Part shown: piece by piece, positions 52,988 through 64,000 of the stretch
Position numbering within the stretch: the stretch's first letter is position 1
Layout: every line of letters begins with the position of its first letter
Source of the DNA: Phaeosaccion multiseriatum
Taxonomy: Eukaryota; Ochrophyta, other classes
DNA length: 64,000 nt
Assembly: GCA_965112735.1 (NCBI GenBank)
Contig: OZ218955.1
Coordinates: 186,001 to 250,000, forward strand
Direction: 5' to 3'
Made by a program: the position numbers and the translations under genes
Notes under the pieces: model-generated
Seen by the model: the letters and a program-made list of their open reading frames with translations, nothing else
The model's database searches: none
What the model was told of the DNA's origin: nothing

Positions 52988-55139
52988 TGGGTGGGTGGGT
53001 TGGTGGGTGGGAGTGGGGAAAAGCCGCGGTGGGTGGGGGGGGTAATTGTACGACAGCCAGGAGAAAGAAGGCAGTCCACGACAGTTCAGGGTAGAAGGGG
53101 GGAAGGCGAAGGCAATGGGTCAGAAGTGTCCCGCTGTGGTTGGGGAGGGGAGAAGGGCGAGCGCCCTCTTGGACGTGACCCTTGGAGTGCACTTATTCTC
53201 AAAAGGGGATGTGGTGATACGTGAAGAGCAACGCAGATTCCCCGCCCAAAGGAATCCGTTCTGGGCCATTTGAGACGTCGTTGGAACAAAGGCTCAGCTC
53301 TGCTACCAGATCTGTAGCTCTTTCTCTGCCCACATGCCTCCACTCTCTGCCCATACACCTCCATCCATTCTCTGCCCATACGCCTATGCCTCACCAGGTA
53401 CCGTCGAGAAGGACCAGCGTGAGCATGCCATCCGTATCCCTTCCACTGCCATCCGTATCCCTTCCACTGCCATCGCCCCCCTCTGCTGTCTGGTGCCGCG
53501 CTGCCCTCTCCCGAGCCAGATCCTGCGTCGTGTCATCGTCATCATGAAGGCCCACCACGCACATACATATACACACACATATACACACATATACACACAT
53601 ATGCGCACACGCACAGAGAGAGAGAGAGGGAGAGAGAGAGAGAGAGACGCAAAGAGAGAGAGAGAGAGACGCAAAGAGAGAAGGCGGGTCAAGATGGTCA
53701 AGATGGTCAGGACGGTCAAGCTGGTCAAGCTGGTAAAGGTGGTCAAGATGGTCAAGATGGTCAAGATGGTCAAGATGGATCAGGATGGTAGCGGCAACCC
53801 CCGACGCACTTTGCTCAGAGGATGGGGGGGTGATAAGAAAGGCATCTTACCTCTATGTTCACAGATGACGGCGTGGGGTAGAAGAGCAAAGGCTTGCCTC
53901 CGCCTCCGTCCCCCCCCCCTCCCGCATCTGTGCCCCTGTCCGCCGCTCGGCCCGCATCCGCCTCACTGAGACACGAACTTTCCTCCTCCTGTTCCCCCAC
54001 CTCCTCCCAGAAGAGAAAACTCTCCTCCTCCACCCCCTCCTTCTCCTCCTCCTCTCCCCTTTCTGCCTCTGCCGACTGGCACTCCCTCTCCCTCTCTCTC
54101 TGGCGCTGCCTCTTGCGGGAGGCCTCGGCTATCGTCTTTGCGACAATGTCCTCGGGAAAGTCCACCCCGACCGCCACGTGCACCTAGTGGGGTGGAAGGG
54201 GAAGATGGCAGTGGATGGGGAGGGGGGGCGTTGGCCGTGAATGGGCTGCGTCGTTCTCATTTCCCTGCCCCCCCGGGGTTGCTCGGCAGCCTTCTCGGGA
54301 GGCTTCAGTCCTCAGGGCCGTCAACGCAGGAGGACTCAGGAGCGTAAAGTGGGGCCGGCTCAAGGTGCAATGAGGCGACACTGTGGAAATGATGTGTTCC
54401 ACAATCACATTTCGCTCACGTATGAAGGGAGGCACACGGCCTGTCCAACAATAACAGGACAAGAATCCTGCCTCTGTTCTTGCCTTGCACGTCTCCTCCC
54501 CCACACTCTCCATCAAGCCAAACAAAAACTCACATTCTCCATGACCATGCCGATGAGTGGCACGCTGGAAACAACTCTCCTCTTTGTCTCCGCGGGGTGC
54601 TGAAGGATGACGACCTGCACCCCGGACGGCAAGCGAGACGCGGGGAAGGCACAGCACACGCACACCTTCGCCGGGCGAATGCACCTGCTGCACACCTCCC
54701 GCGCCAGGGGTGCATCGTGCTGGACGTATCTCGGTCGTCGCCTCCCTGAGTGCGCTGCGTCTTGTGGGGGCGCATCTATCGCAGACCTTCGCGCCTCCTC
54801 CCTGCGCTCGCGCTGGAAGCCCTCCTCGATCTCCTTCTGCTGCTGTCGTCGCCGCTCCTTGCGCTCCCACTGCATCCGCTGCTGCTCCTGCCTGTCTTGA
54901 TGCCCCTTCTTGTCTTGCTGTCCCTCCTGTTCCTGCTGCTGCGGCGCCTTGCGGGGAGGAGCTGAGGATGAGATGTAGCCCCTCAAGACGGGACCACTTG
55001 TCTGCTGCTGCTTGTGCTCTCCAAAGGGAGATCTTATGGGCGGGGGCACGAAGGCAGCCGAATGAGTAGCGGCTGAGGCCATGTACCACAGCACCAGACA
55101 GTCTCTACGGAGGAGGATGCGCGTTACTGCGTTTCTCAT
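51982..55139 (-). CDS. DTW-domain tRNA-uridine aminocarboxypropyltransferase
   Basis: Six exons (55139-54534, 54183-53851, 53522-53395, 52954-52897, 52413-52261, 52110-51982) sum to 1407 nt, 468 residues. The zinc-type motif CSRCIRPAKVCVC and VVILQHPAETKRRVVSS lie at the end of exon 1. The name-giving motif LVLLDGTW is split from SQAKSLLARNPFL by an intron inside the Trp codon. REPFPHCLSTLESVAYA follows. These are the conserved elements of the TapT/DTWD1/DTWD2 family, which make acp3U in tRNA from S-adenosylmethionine. Lineage-specific insertions lie between the two halves: an acidic, Arg-rich segment in exon 2 and a Gly-Asp repeat in exon 3. Exon 1 begins MRNAVTRILLRRDCLVLWYM, which could be an organelle-targeting or hydrophobic leader; a shorter start at 55082 is possible. 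Confidence 0.9.
53561..53690 (-). repeat. (AC)n, (AG)n microsatellites in a DTW-gene intron
   Basis: ACACAT-type and AGAG repeats, then a 9-base GTCAAGATG array to about 53785, fill the intron between exons 2 and 3. The AG tract is pyrimidine-rich on the sense strand. Confidence 0.88.
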
Positions 55140-55336
55140 TGGCTCCTCATTCCTTTCCAGGCCATCCGCGCGAGAGGGACCCTATCTTCTACAGTTGGCA
55201 AGGGGGTTGGTGATTTTGGCGTTTCGGATCTCGTCTGGCTGGAAGGCTCAGCTGCCTTCGGTCGACGCGAAAAGGGTAGCTTTGATTCTCGGGGGCGCCT
55301 TGTCAGGTTACAGCTCAAGGCGGTGCGGAGGCTCCG
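55140..55336. promoter_or_regulatory. Candidate bidirectional promoter region
   Basis: Only 197 bp separate the divergent start codons of the DTW-domain gene (55139, -) and the ankyrin gene (55337, +). No TATA box was recognised. Confidence 0.4.
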
Positions 55337-58300
55337 ATGGGTAAGATGAGCCCATCCTCCCCAAATGGAAAGATGCGTCCCGCTTCCCCAAATGGAAAGA
55401 TGCGTCCCGCTTCCCCGAAGGGGGGTCTCGAGAAGCTCGGGTCCAGCAACAACAAGGGCGGCGGAAGTGAGAGGGAGAAAGAGAAGGAGAGGGGGAAACC
55501 GACCGGAGAGGAGGTGGAGACCGCGAGAGGAAGGGAAAAGTGGTCCACAGACAAGAGGAAGAGTAAGGCTGCTGAGGAAGACGACGATCTGTACGACGAT
55601 GACGATGACTTTCAGTTGGTTGAAGCTGCTGAGGCAAAAGGGGGAGGTCCAGAGGACAAGGAGGAAGAGGAGGACGAGGAGGAGGAGTGGGACATGGTGA
55701 AAGAGACCGAGAAAGACGTGGGGCCATCCTTTGGAGGTGCCCCGTCTGCTTGCTGGACCATAGCCTTTCCGTGCCGGAGCGACTGCGCGGGGAGTGGCGA
55801 GCCCCTATTGGCAGCCGTGCTCAGCGGCGATGTCAGTCTTGTGGAGGACATCTGGGAGAAGCGGAGTCCGCAACAAGCGAGAGGAGGCGGGTCCGTAGAG
55901 AGGGTGTTGGTGAAGGACAAGAGGCAGCGGACAGCGCTGCACTACGCCGTGGCATCGGGGAGGGCGAAAATGGTCAAACTGCTCATGAACGCTTGGCGCC
56001 CCCCCCTAAAGAGATCGCTAAGGAGGGCACAGAGGGCACTGGACAGCCGCAGAGACGCTTTCGTGGGCAGCCTCCTTGAGCGGTTCGGGGAAAAGGGGAG
56101 GGGCAGTGGGGGTGGTGACAAGGAGCGAAGGCTCGTGGAGCTTGTGGGGGATGTGAAGCGCTTCGGTCAGTGGCTGACAGAAGAGCGGTGCCGCCTGCTG
56201 CGAGCGTCGGAGCTCAAGTGCGAGGCCTGCTGGAGAGAGGTTATCTCTGCCAAGGACTTTCAGGGCCACACAGCCCTTCACTGGGCCGCTGCCTCGCGCT
56301 CCCGAGACTCGGACGTCATCCTGTCCGTGCTGCTCTCCACCGGAAGGGCGGACTTGTCGAGCCAGACCGGGGGGCAGGGCATCGACCGAGACGAGGCGAT
56401 TCTCTGTGTACTCGCAGATATGATGGAGGAGGCAGCGGCAGCGGCAGCGGCAGCAACAACAGCAGCAGATGGAGGAGGAGGTTGCAGCGGGGTGTCAGGA
56501 CCTTCTGTAACCGCTGTGGCGAGGGCCGTCAAGGAGGCGGGTGGTCGGGCGCTGCCCCTGGAGGAGTCTCAGTGGCCCGTCTTCTCCAAGGGGGCGCACC
56601 GCGTGGGGATCGAGGAGTACCACACGAGTACTGGGCGCACCAGGAGGCAGCAGGAGGACGTACAGCAGCTGGTGATACAGCAGCAGCAAGAGGAGCAGCA
56701 GGACGGGGTAGCCAAGACAGTTTCCGTTTCCTTCGCAATGTTCGCCCCCCAAGCCTCGTCGCACGGCATGGGCAGAACCAATACACTGTACTCTCCCGGG
56801 GGACGTCAGGGGCATAGGGGAGGAGAGCAACCATCGGCTGATCTCGTGAAGGTGGGTGACAGGAGGGGATGACAGAAGAGGGAGCAACGAAGCTTGGGGG
56901 GATTCTCGCGCTGTATTTTACGTACAACGTTGTGGTTGCTCGGATCTGCGTGCGTCTGTTTATCGTGCAGTGTGGCATCTCTCTTTCCCCTCGCCTCCCT
57001 CGGCTCTTTTGTCCTGTCCTGGCCTCATATGCCTCTAACTATTCGCTCTCCTCCTCCCCTGCCTCTGAAACAAACAACACACAAACAAACAAAGGTCAAG
57101 TGGTTTTGCAAGAGTGTTCGCACAACAGCCCAGAGGGTCATGGACGCTGAGAACAAGGCCAACAGCAGTCCGCGGGGCAGCAATTACCACCACCACCGCC
57201 ACCACAGCCAGCGGCCTCGCTCCCTCCGCTCATGGCTAGTGGCAGTATTCGAGGAGTTCGATCGGAGAGGTCGCAGCACTGTCAGCCTGAGCGACTTCCG
57301 GGAAGCGCTGGTGCAGAGCCTCGGCATCCGAGTCACTAATGGCACGCTGCTAGAGGTAGGGGCGTACTTCCGAGCAGGGGCGCCGAGGGGAGGTGGGGCG
57401 AGGGCGATGGCGACCACTCGAAGAACCACCACGCACACCACACGATACGGCAGTCTGAGTAGCAGCGGGAGCAGCGGGAGTCTACTGGGGGGCTCAGGGG
57501 GGGAGAGAGGAGGGATGGCAGCAGATGGAGGGCGGGGGCTCATGCTGGACTATGACTCGCTCGTGGATGCAGTTTTGTACGGCCTGGAAGGAACAGGAGG
57601 AGGAGGAGGAGGAGGGGATGGCAGTGGATGGGGGGAGAGGGAGCGGCGCTCAGAGAGAGGGGAGTCCAAGGGGGGGGAAGCCAAGGAGGAGGATGACGAC
57701 GACCTGGAGTACCACCACGCCCACAAGAGCCGAGACATGTGCTGGGGTATGGAGGAGGAGAAGGAGGAGAAGGAGAGAGGGGGGCACTACACTACGGTGC
57801 TGGAGGTGCTGCGTGAGCGCGTGCGTGTGTTAGATCTGAGGGACGGGCAGGGCCGTCCTGCGCTCCTCTTCGCCGCCGCCGGAGACAGGCAGCGTGTGGC
57901 TAAGATGCTGCTGAAGCACGGGGCGAGTCCAGAGGTACGTAGGGAAGCAGAGAGGGAGAGGAGGGAGGGCAAGAGAGAGAGAGGGGGGAGAGGAATGGTA
58001 AGGGAGGGAGAGAGAAGAAGAGGACGAGGATGAATCTGAATCGGAGGCATGGCGCCTTCCCTAACGCCCTCTCATGCCTCATGCTCGTCTGCGATGGATG
58101 ACTTGGTGTCAGATGGAGGCGGGAGGTGGCGTGAATGCCCTCTCTGTCAGCGGCACAGCACACATGCGATCAGCCATCTGTGATTCGGTCCGAGCCAAAG
58201 CCGAGAGACTCGTAAACAGCGGCAGCATGGTCAGGCGCGGGGAGGTGGGGACGGCAGTGAATGGGGGAGGGAGAAGCAGTAGGAGGAGACGAGGGCATGA

Positions 58301-59106
58301 GAGTGGCCACGGGGGCAAGGACAGCGAGGTGGGCGACAAGCACGACCACGACGACGACAACTGTGATGACAACGATAACAACTTGTGCAGCGGCGGCGGC
58401 TTGAGCCGGATGGAACGGAGCCTGCTCATGATCGGCCAGATGGAGGCCACCAGGGGGGGGATGGCAGTGGATGGCGAGGGGGGGACAGGGGCGCTGCACA
58501 TGGCCTGTCGGGCGGGACTGCCGAGGGTGGCGGAGGAGCTCCTGGACCAAGGTGAGTGGAGGCGAGTGCGTGAGAAGGGAGGGAGGTGCGTGGAGGTGTA
58601 TGGGTGGGGAGGGAGGGCGGGCGGGCTGGAGGGAGGGAAGCCTTACGCGGCGTCGAGAGAGTGGAGACACATACCCACGCGCCCACACATGCACCACGGT
58701 CACAATTGGCGTGGGGAGCTACACGCAACCCATCGTCTTCGCCCTCCGACGGCACCCCCCGCTCGTGCTCCCACTGCGCTACAGCCACTCGTGTGCCTAC
58801 CACAAACCGAATACAAAACAAACCTTGTCCTTCCTTGCCCATATTCAACACACCCACTGATCAGGGATTGGCCTGTCCCCGCGAGATGGCATGCTCGAGC
58901 CCGACGCCAACGGGTGGACGGCGCTACACCACTGCAGCAGCGGGGGACGCGCCGGCCATCTGCACTGCGCCACTCTCCTCCTGCGGGCAGGGGCGGTGGG
59001 TAGCGTGGACAGCCAGACACACGGAGGCCTCACTGCCGTACACGTGGCGGCTGCGGGTCTGCCCGCTGATCGACGCACCATGGTCCTACACGCCGCCGGA
59101 ACCGCC

Positions 59107-59140
<34 letters not shown>

Positions 59141-61519
59141 GTGGTGGTGGTGGTGGTGGTTGGGGGGGGGCAGGACCCCGAAGCAGCACCGGTGCTACTA
59201 CGGAGAGTGACTGCTATCGGGTGAATGTTCTCTGCTTGCTGCTGGCGCATGGAGCGAGGCTCGACATGTTCGACCGAGAGGGTCTGCAGCCCCTGCACAG
59301 AGCAGCACGAGCAGGCCAGGTGAGCGGTGGGGGGTGAGGGATGAGCTGCGCGGACAGAAAGGGTTGAAAGGGTAGAGAGAGAACAGAGAGTAGAAAGCTC
59401 ATGGGAGGATACAGAGGGATGGCTGCTCGCCCCCACCTTTCCTCGCCCTACCCTGACTCTGACTGTGACCCTGACCCTGACCCTGACCTTGACCCTGATC
59501 CTGACCCTGACCCTGACCCTGACCCTGACCCTGACCCTGACCCCGACCCTGACCCTGACCCCGACCCTGACCCTGATCATGAATCTGCGACTGCCCCTTC
59601 TCCTACTTCATGTGTCGCACGTGCTCGCTCCATCCTCCTCCCAATCCTCATATCGCTCCCTCCTCCTCCCCTCCCCCCTATGGCTTGCTCCTTCCCTAAA
59701 GGTCCGGGCCGCTCTCTGTCTGCTGTCCGGCGGCGCTGACTTGTACGCTCGCACTCGGAGGGGACAGACAGGTGCGAGGGACGTACCTGGTGTCAGTCAG
59801 TCAGCTAGTACGTGGTGTCAGTCAGTCAGCTAGTACCTGGTGTCAGTCAGTCAGCTAGTACCTGGTGTTGGTCAGTCAGCTAGTACCTGGTGTCAGTCAA
59901 TCAGCTAGTACCTGGTGTCAGTCAATCAGCTCGTACCTGGTGTCAGTAAATCAGCTAGTATCTGGTGTCAGTCAGTCAGCTAGTACCTGGTGTCAGTCAA
60001 TCAGCTAGTACCTGGTGTCAGTCAGTCAGCTAGCACCTGGCGTCAGCCGGCCAGTAGCAGTACCTGGTGTCAGCAAGTCAGTAGCAGTACCTGGTGCCCG
60101 TCAATCAGTAGCAGTACCTGGTGTCAGTCAATCAGTAGCAGTACCTGGTGTCAGCCAGTCAATAGCAGTACTTGGTGTCAGGCTAGGGGGGGGGGGGTAG
60201 CTGGGGCACATGGGGCCTCTCTCATGCAACGGCAAGGGCTTATGTCCGGCTATGCCCGAAGTCCGAACGTGTGCTCACTCGTCCCCCAATCCTCCTCTTC
60301 CTCCCCCTCCTCCTCCTCCTAGATTCGGCCTCGATTCGAAACTAAACCTATCCACTCCACCCCCCCCCCCCCCCCCCAACATCTATCCGCTGCCATCGCT
60401 CCCCCCTTACTTCCAGCCCTGCACCTAGCCGCACTTAAGCGCCGTAAGGCTGTGTGCCGCCTTCTCGCGTATTGGGACAGCGAGCGCTGCGTACTCAGGG
60501 GCCTCCGGGACTGTCTAGGGATCACGGCAGAGGAGGGGATGGGCAGCTCGGCCGGCTTGGGGGGCGAGGATACCCAACAAGACCAGGACGGGGAGGAGGA
60601 CCTCGGTGTGGACGAGGGAGCGGGCATTTTGGCGTGCTTGCACACCCCGTGGGAAGCGGCCTTCCGCGGAGATGTTGATGGCCTCAGGAGGTGTCTGTTT
60701 GACGGGGTCGGCGCAGGGGAGGGGGGCGGGGGGGGGAGGGGGGGGAGGCGAGTCATCTATCCGACGGCGGCGGCACTGCGGAGCCTGCCTTGGGCACCTC
60801 CGGGGCTCGGCAGCCGCACACCTGTGCACGGGCTGACTCCGCTCCATTGCGCTCTCGTCGGACTGGCGGCGGCCGCCAAGGGCATCAACCTGCTAAGTAA
60901 ATCAGGGAGGAGGGGAGGGGGAGGGGGAGGAGGAAGAGGAGGAAGAGGAGGGGAGAGCAATTTAGGCGTTGTGGAGGCGCTGGCCAAGCGTGGCCGGCGC
61001 CCTTCCCACTGTAGCGTGTCCAGCAACGCCGCCGTGTTCCGTCCCTACCGAGCCACCGTGAGGCTCCTTCTGACCCAGGAGAGGGACTCTGTGGCCGGGG
61101 TGGACAAGTGCTGTCGCACCCCGCTACACCTCGCGGCCGCGGCGGGAGTGCTCGACGTTGTCACTGACCTGCTGCAGGGAGGGGCGAATGTGACTAGCGT
61201 GGACACTGAGGGCAACACGCCGTTACACTATGCCTTTGCCTTTGCCAACGCAGCTGTGGCTCAGGCGTTGGAGAAGGCCGCTCGGGCACAGGAGCAGGGG
61301 GGCAGCAGCAGCAGCAGCAGTAGTAGTGGCAGTAGTACCAGTAGGAGTGGTAGCAGGAGCCGGAGCGGTGAGGAGGGTGGTGAGAAGGGTGGGGGTGGGT
61401 CCGATGTTGTGAACAAGGAGGGGCGCACACCGAGGGAGGTGATGGGTTTCGGTGTCAATGTCATGCCCTTGCTCGCCGCCCAACGCACTACAGTCGCGGA
61501 AGCAGCGGTGGACGAGTGA
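55337..61519 (+). CDS. Ankyrin-repeat protein with an EF-hand-like segment
   Basis: Exons 55337-56851, 57095-57934, 58113-58551, 58865-59319, 59702-59771 and 60417-61519 sum to 4422 nt, 1473 residues, in phase throughout. The N-terminus has a short tandem repeat (PNGKMRPAS) and an acidic/basic low-complexity region. Ankyrin repeats are scattered: RTALHYAVASGRAKMVKLLM, GHTALHWAAASRS, RPALLFAAAGDRQRVAKMLL, TGALHMACRAGLPRVAEELL, GWTALHHCSSGGRAGHL, LQPLHRAARAG, ALHLAALKRRKAVCRLLA, RTPLHLAAAAGVLDVVTDLL and NTPLHYAFAFANAAV. Exon 2 has FEEFDRRGRSTVSLSDFREA, an EF-hand-like helix-loop-helix with a poor calcium loop. No enzyme domain or membrane segment is seen. It is probably a protein-protein scaffold; Gly-, Ala- and Ser-rich insertions separate the repeats. 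Confidence 0.85.
59468..59577 (+). repeat. (CCCTGA)n hexamer array in an intron
   Basis: About seventeen CCCTGA units with a few C-for-T changes. Read on the other strand this is TCAGGG, the hexamer also found in coding sequence at 41270. Confidence 0.9.
59781..60182 (+). repeat. 25- to 28-bp minisatellite in an intron
   Basis: Fifteen or so copies of ACCTGGTGTCAGTCAGTCAG plus CTAGT. The second half switches to a longer variant ending CAGTAGCAGT. It follows the splice donor at 59772 directly. Confidence 0.9.
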
Positions 61520-61541
61520 GAGAGAAGAGAGAGAGGGAGAA

Positions 61542-61572
<31 letters not shown>

Positions 61573-62035
61573 CGTGCGAGCCACGGGGGCGATGTGGAGG
61601 AGCGGTTTGGTTCATTCGTAACGAAAGGAAGGTATGGATCTTAGCAGCCAATGAAAGATGAAAGAGATTACAATAGTAGCTAGTACGTCTTGATCAGCCA
61701 CGTATGGGCGGGCCATACTACATGCAAAGGCTCCAAGCTCCAATGCTTGGGGAAGGGCATTTAGCCGTCAGCCAGCCAGCTAGGAGGGGCGCATCGCCGA
61801 TGGAGGGGAAGGAAGAGAAATATAATAATAATGGGAATCACCTTAAGAAACTGAAAGTGTGAACGTAACTAAGTGTGTGTGTGTGTGATTTTTTTGTCGT
61901 AGCACCAATTGCTGTATCATGGTTGGCATTTGGTGTGGCCTCGATGGCAGCAGACGTTAATGCGAAGTGATGCCACGCCAGCAGGAAAGGCAAGTTGAGT
62001 ATAAAAAAGCAGATAAGAAGAGGGCAGCAGAGAGC
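61520..62035. promoter_or_regulatory. Intergenic region with (GT)n run and TATA-like box
   Basis: A (TG)n run lies at 61546-61574, just after the ankyrin gene stop. TATAAAAAA at 62000-62008 is a plausible TATA box for the gene that follows. No gene recognised inside. Confidence 0.45.
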
Positions 62036-64000
62036 ATGCAGGGATGGTGAGGGGGATACTGAAGAGGGGCATTAAGGCTGTGTGGGCTAGAGAAGGTGGT
62101 AGTGGCGGCGGCCCCTTTTCTTTTCGAAGGGCAAGGGCAACTGCAGGTGCAATTGTTGAGACAAGAGCAGAAGGACCGACAGTGCGATGAAGCGGTGTAG
62201 GGCATCAAGAAGGAGAGAAGGAGAAGCAGGAGCAGGATCAGCAGCAGGGGGACGGACGGGATATCGCTCTCCGGTGCTCCTCTCTCTGCTCATTGTTGGT
62301 TTGCACAGCTCGCCACTTGTTTCTGCCTACATCGGAGGGGCGCGCTTCTCTGTCATCGACCGCTATTGGGACACAGGTGCCGCGCCGGCGAGCAGCGGTA
62401 GTGGCAACAGCAGCGGCAGCAGTGGTGCTAGCGGCCCTGGCGCCCAGCAGTTTGGTGGTGGTGGCGGCGGTGGAATCAGTACGGAGGGAAGTAGTGTCAC
62501 GAACGGTGCCGGCAGCGACGGGTATGGCCCCATGGGTAGGGGAAGGCCTCCTAGCGGGGGAGGGGGGGGGGGGGGTGCAGCAGTAGGAGCAGCAGCAGCG
62601 ACAGTAGTGGGAGCAGGAATAGGAGGACGAGGGGGAGCAGGCATAGGGGCACTCCAGAGTAACTCGAGCTTGCCGCGTCGAGCGAGAGCAAGAAGGCGCA
62701 CCTACGCCCCAAGGGCCCTACTGCAGCGCCCCTTTGACAAAATCTACTCCTCCTCCCTTGGCGGAGTTGCGTGGGCAGAGCAGGGCGGAGGTACCACCAC
62801 CGCCACCACCAGCGCCACCCCGAGCTACTACTACTCCATGTCCAAGCGGCCGCTGCGGGTCATCACGGACATCGACGATACAGTCAAATCCAGTGGGAAC
62901 AAGCGGCTGGCGGGTATTCCCCTGGGGGGCGTCGATGCCCAGTACGAAAGAGGGGCCTTCTACCCCGGGGTGGCGCAATTCGCGCTGGAGCTGGCCCGGT
63001 TCGGCTCGGCCAAAGAGATTGGCCCTCTGCCAGTGGCGGTGCTCACGGCCAGAGCTCGCGAGTTCAAAGTAGCGTTGGAAATCAACGCGGAGCACCCCAT
63101 CAGCCAGAAGTTCAGGGAGACGGGGGAGAGAGAGGGGGAGGCGGGCTGGGGCATTGGCCCCGTGCTGTACGGGAGCGTCAAGGAGTGGATCATTCAGTCC
63201 GGGAAATCCGTGCGGAAATTTAGCAACTTCAAGCTGCTGATGCGCGCAGACGGGGCGTACATTGCCAGCAAGATGGGCGTGCCTCCCGCTCAGCTCAACG
63301 ACTTTCTGTCGGCCGAATGCGGCGGCACAGCGCTGTCTGCGGCTGCCCATGGGGACAAGAAGAGCAGCAACAGCGGCGGCAGTAGCGGCAGGATTAGTAT
63401 CATTGGTAGCGGCAGAAGCAGGGGCAGCCTCGCGGGAAAGACTGGGAAGAGAGCAAAGGCACACATCACAAAGGGGAAAACTCTGCTGAAGAACACGCTC
63501 AGCAAGGGCAGCCAAAGGACCCCCGGGGGGGGCTCGGGCAACACAAAGCCGCAGTCTCCCTCTCCCTCACCTTCTCCTTCCGCGGCCTTGGCCTTGGCCC
63601 GGGGGGAGAAGGAGGAGCCACCGCTCATGGCCATTTGCGACTACATCTTTATTGGAGACACGGGAGAGGGTGACGCGAAGGCCGGGGACGAGATGTGCAT
63701 CGCCTTCCCACAGGTCATGAGAGCGGTCTTTATGCACGTGGTTTCCGGGGCTGTAGACGGCTCCTCCTGCCCCACCGGGCGGACGGTGAACGGCGTGCCC
63801 GTTGTCTACTTCAAGACTTACATCGGGGCGGCTCGACAGGCCTTCAAGTTGGGGCTGATGGACCGTGAAGGACTGGATCGGGTTGTTGAGGCGGCCAAAA
63901 GAGACCTTACGGAATACTGCGAAGCAGCGTCCGAGGCCTCCGGTGGGGAGCATGTGGTGAAGAGGGAGGACTGCAGCAAGTGGCGCGACTTGCTGGACGA
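62036..64000 (+). CDS. App1-like / DUF2183 HAD-type phosphatase (3' end outside window)
   Basis: The main exon starts at 62309 after TTTGCACAG and stays open to the window edge. A tentative 11-base first exon (62036-62046, MQG plus two bases) joins it in phase 2 and lies just after a TATA-like box; this 5' end is a guess. The catalytic part begins KRPLRVITDIDDTVKSSG: the D-I-D-D-T motif supplies the nucleophile and acid Asp of HAD phosphatases. It is followed by FYPGVAQFALELARFG, VAVLTARAREFK and, after a Ser/Gly-rich insertion, YIFIGDTGEGDA (the acidic metal-binding motif). This pattern fits the phosphatidate phosphatase App1 catalytic family, which converts phosphatidate to diacylglycerol. 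Substrate specificity is inferred. The N-terminal about 140 residues are Gly/Ser/Ala-rich and disordered. Confidence 0.7.

Overview
This window is nuclear DNA from a eukaryote. Its genes are split by GT-AG introns, often many per gene. There are no operons, and simple-sequence repeats fill introns and even coding exons. I reconstructed exon chains by hand, requiring GT..AG borders and a consistent reading phase, and the complete genes close exactly in frame. The best guess for the organism is a stramenopile-type microalga. The leucine-rich-repeat gene has a W-H-G-V type cap and single-repeat 72-bp exons like those known from brown algae, and the succinate dehydrogenase anchor resembles stramenopile forms. 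This assignment is inference only.

Layout from left to right: the 3' end of an unidentified + gene (1-902); a - strand DUF4602/C1orf131-like ribosome-biogenesis gene (1175-2019); a 180-bp terminal-inverted-repeat (TIR) element (2791-2970); a 25-exon + gene for a membrane-anchored glutamine amidotransferase/SIS protein of 1989 residues (4005-16965); a 29-bp minisatellite; nuclear SDHC (-, 18639-19253); two more TIR-type repeats (19852-20208); a secreted protein with two related C-terminal beta-sandwich modules (-, 20557-25239); a very small gene (-, 26819-27242); an LRR-kinase-RING fusion (+, 27455-30401); and a giant C2 + TORTIFOLIA1/SPIRAL2-like microtubule-associated protein (+, 31177-43586).

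From 43346 to about 50866 lies a direct tandem segmental duplication. Each unit carries a type II membrane glycosyltransferase-like gene on the - strand. TIR elements sit inside unit 1 and at the junction. After it come a DTW-domain tRNA-modification gene (-, 51982-55139), an ankyrin-repeat gene with an EF-hand-like segment (+, 55337-61519), and the start of an App1-like HAD phosphatase gene that runs off the right edge.

The genes have mostly unrelated housekeeping, cytoskeletal, secretory and signalling roles and do not form one pathway. Two divergent pairs (27242/27455 and 55139/55337) probably share short bidirectional promoters. The most notable novelty candidates are: a TIR element family with 6-bp target duplications, proven by an empty site in the duplicated paralogue; the GATase-SIS-membrane protein; the LRR-kinase-RING and C2-SPIRAL2 architectures; localised divergence between the duplicated glycosyltransferases; and short DNA words that recur across introns and exons in both orientations.
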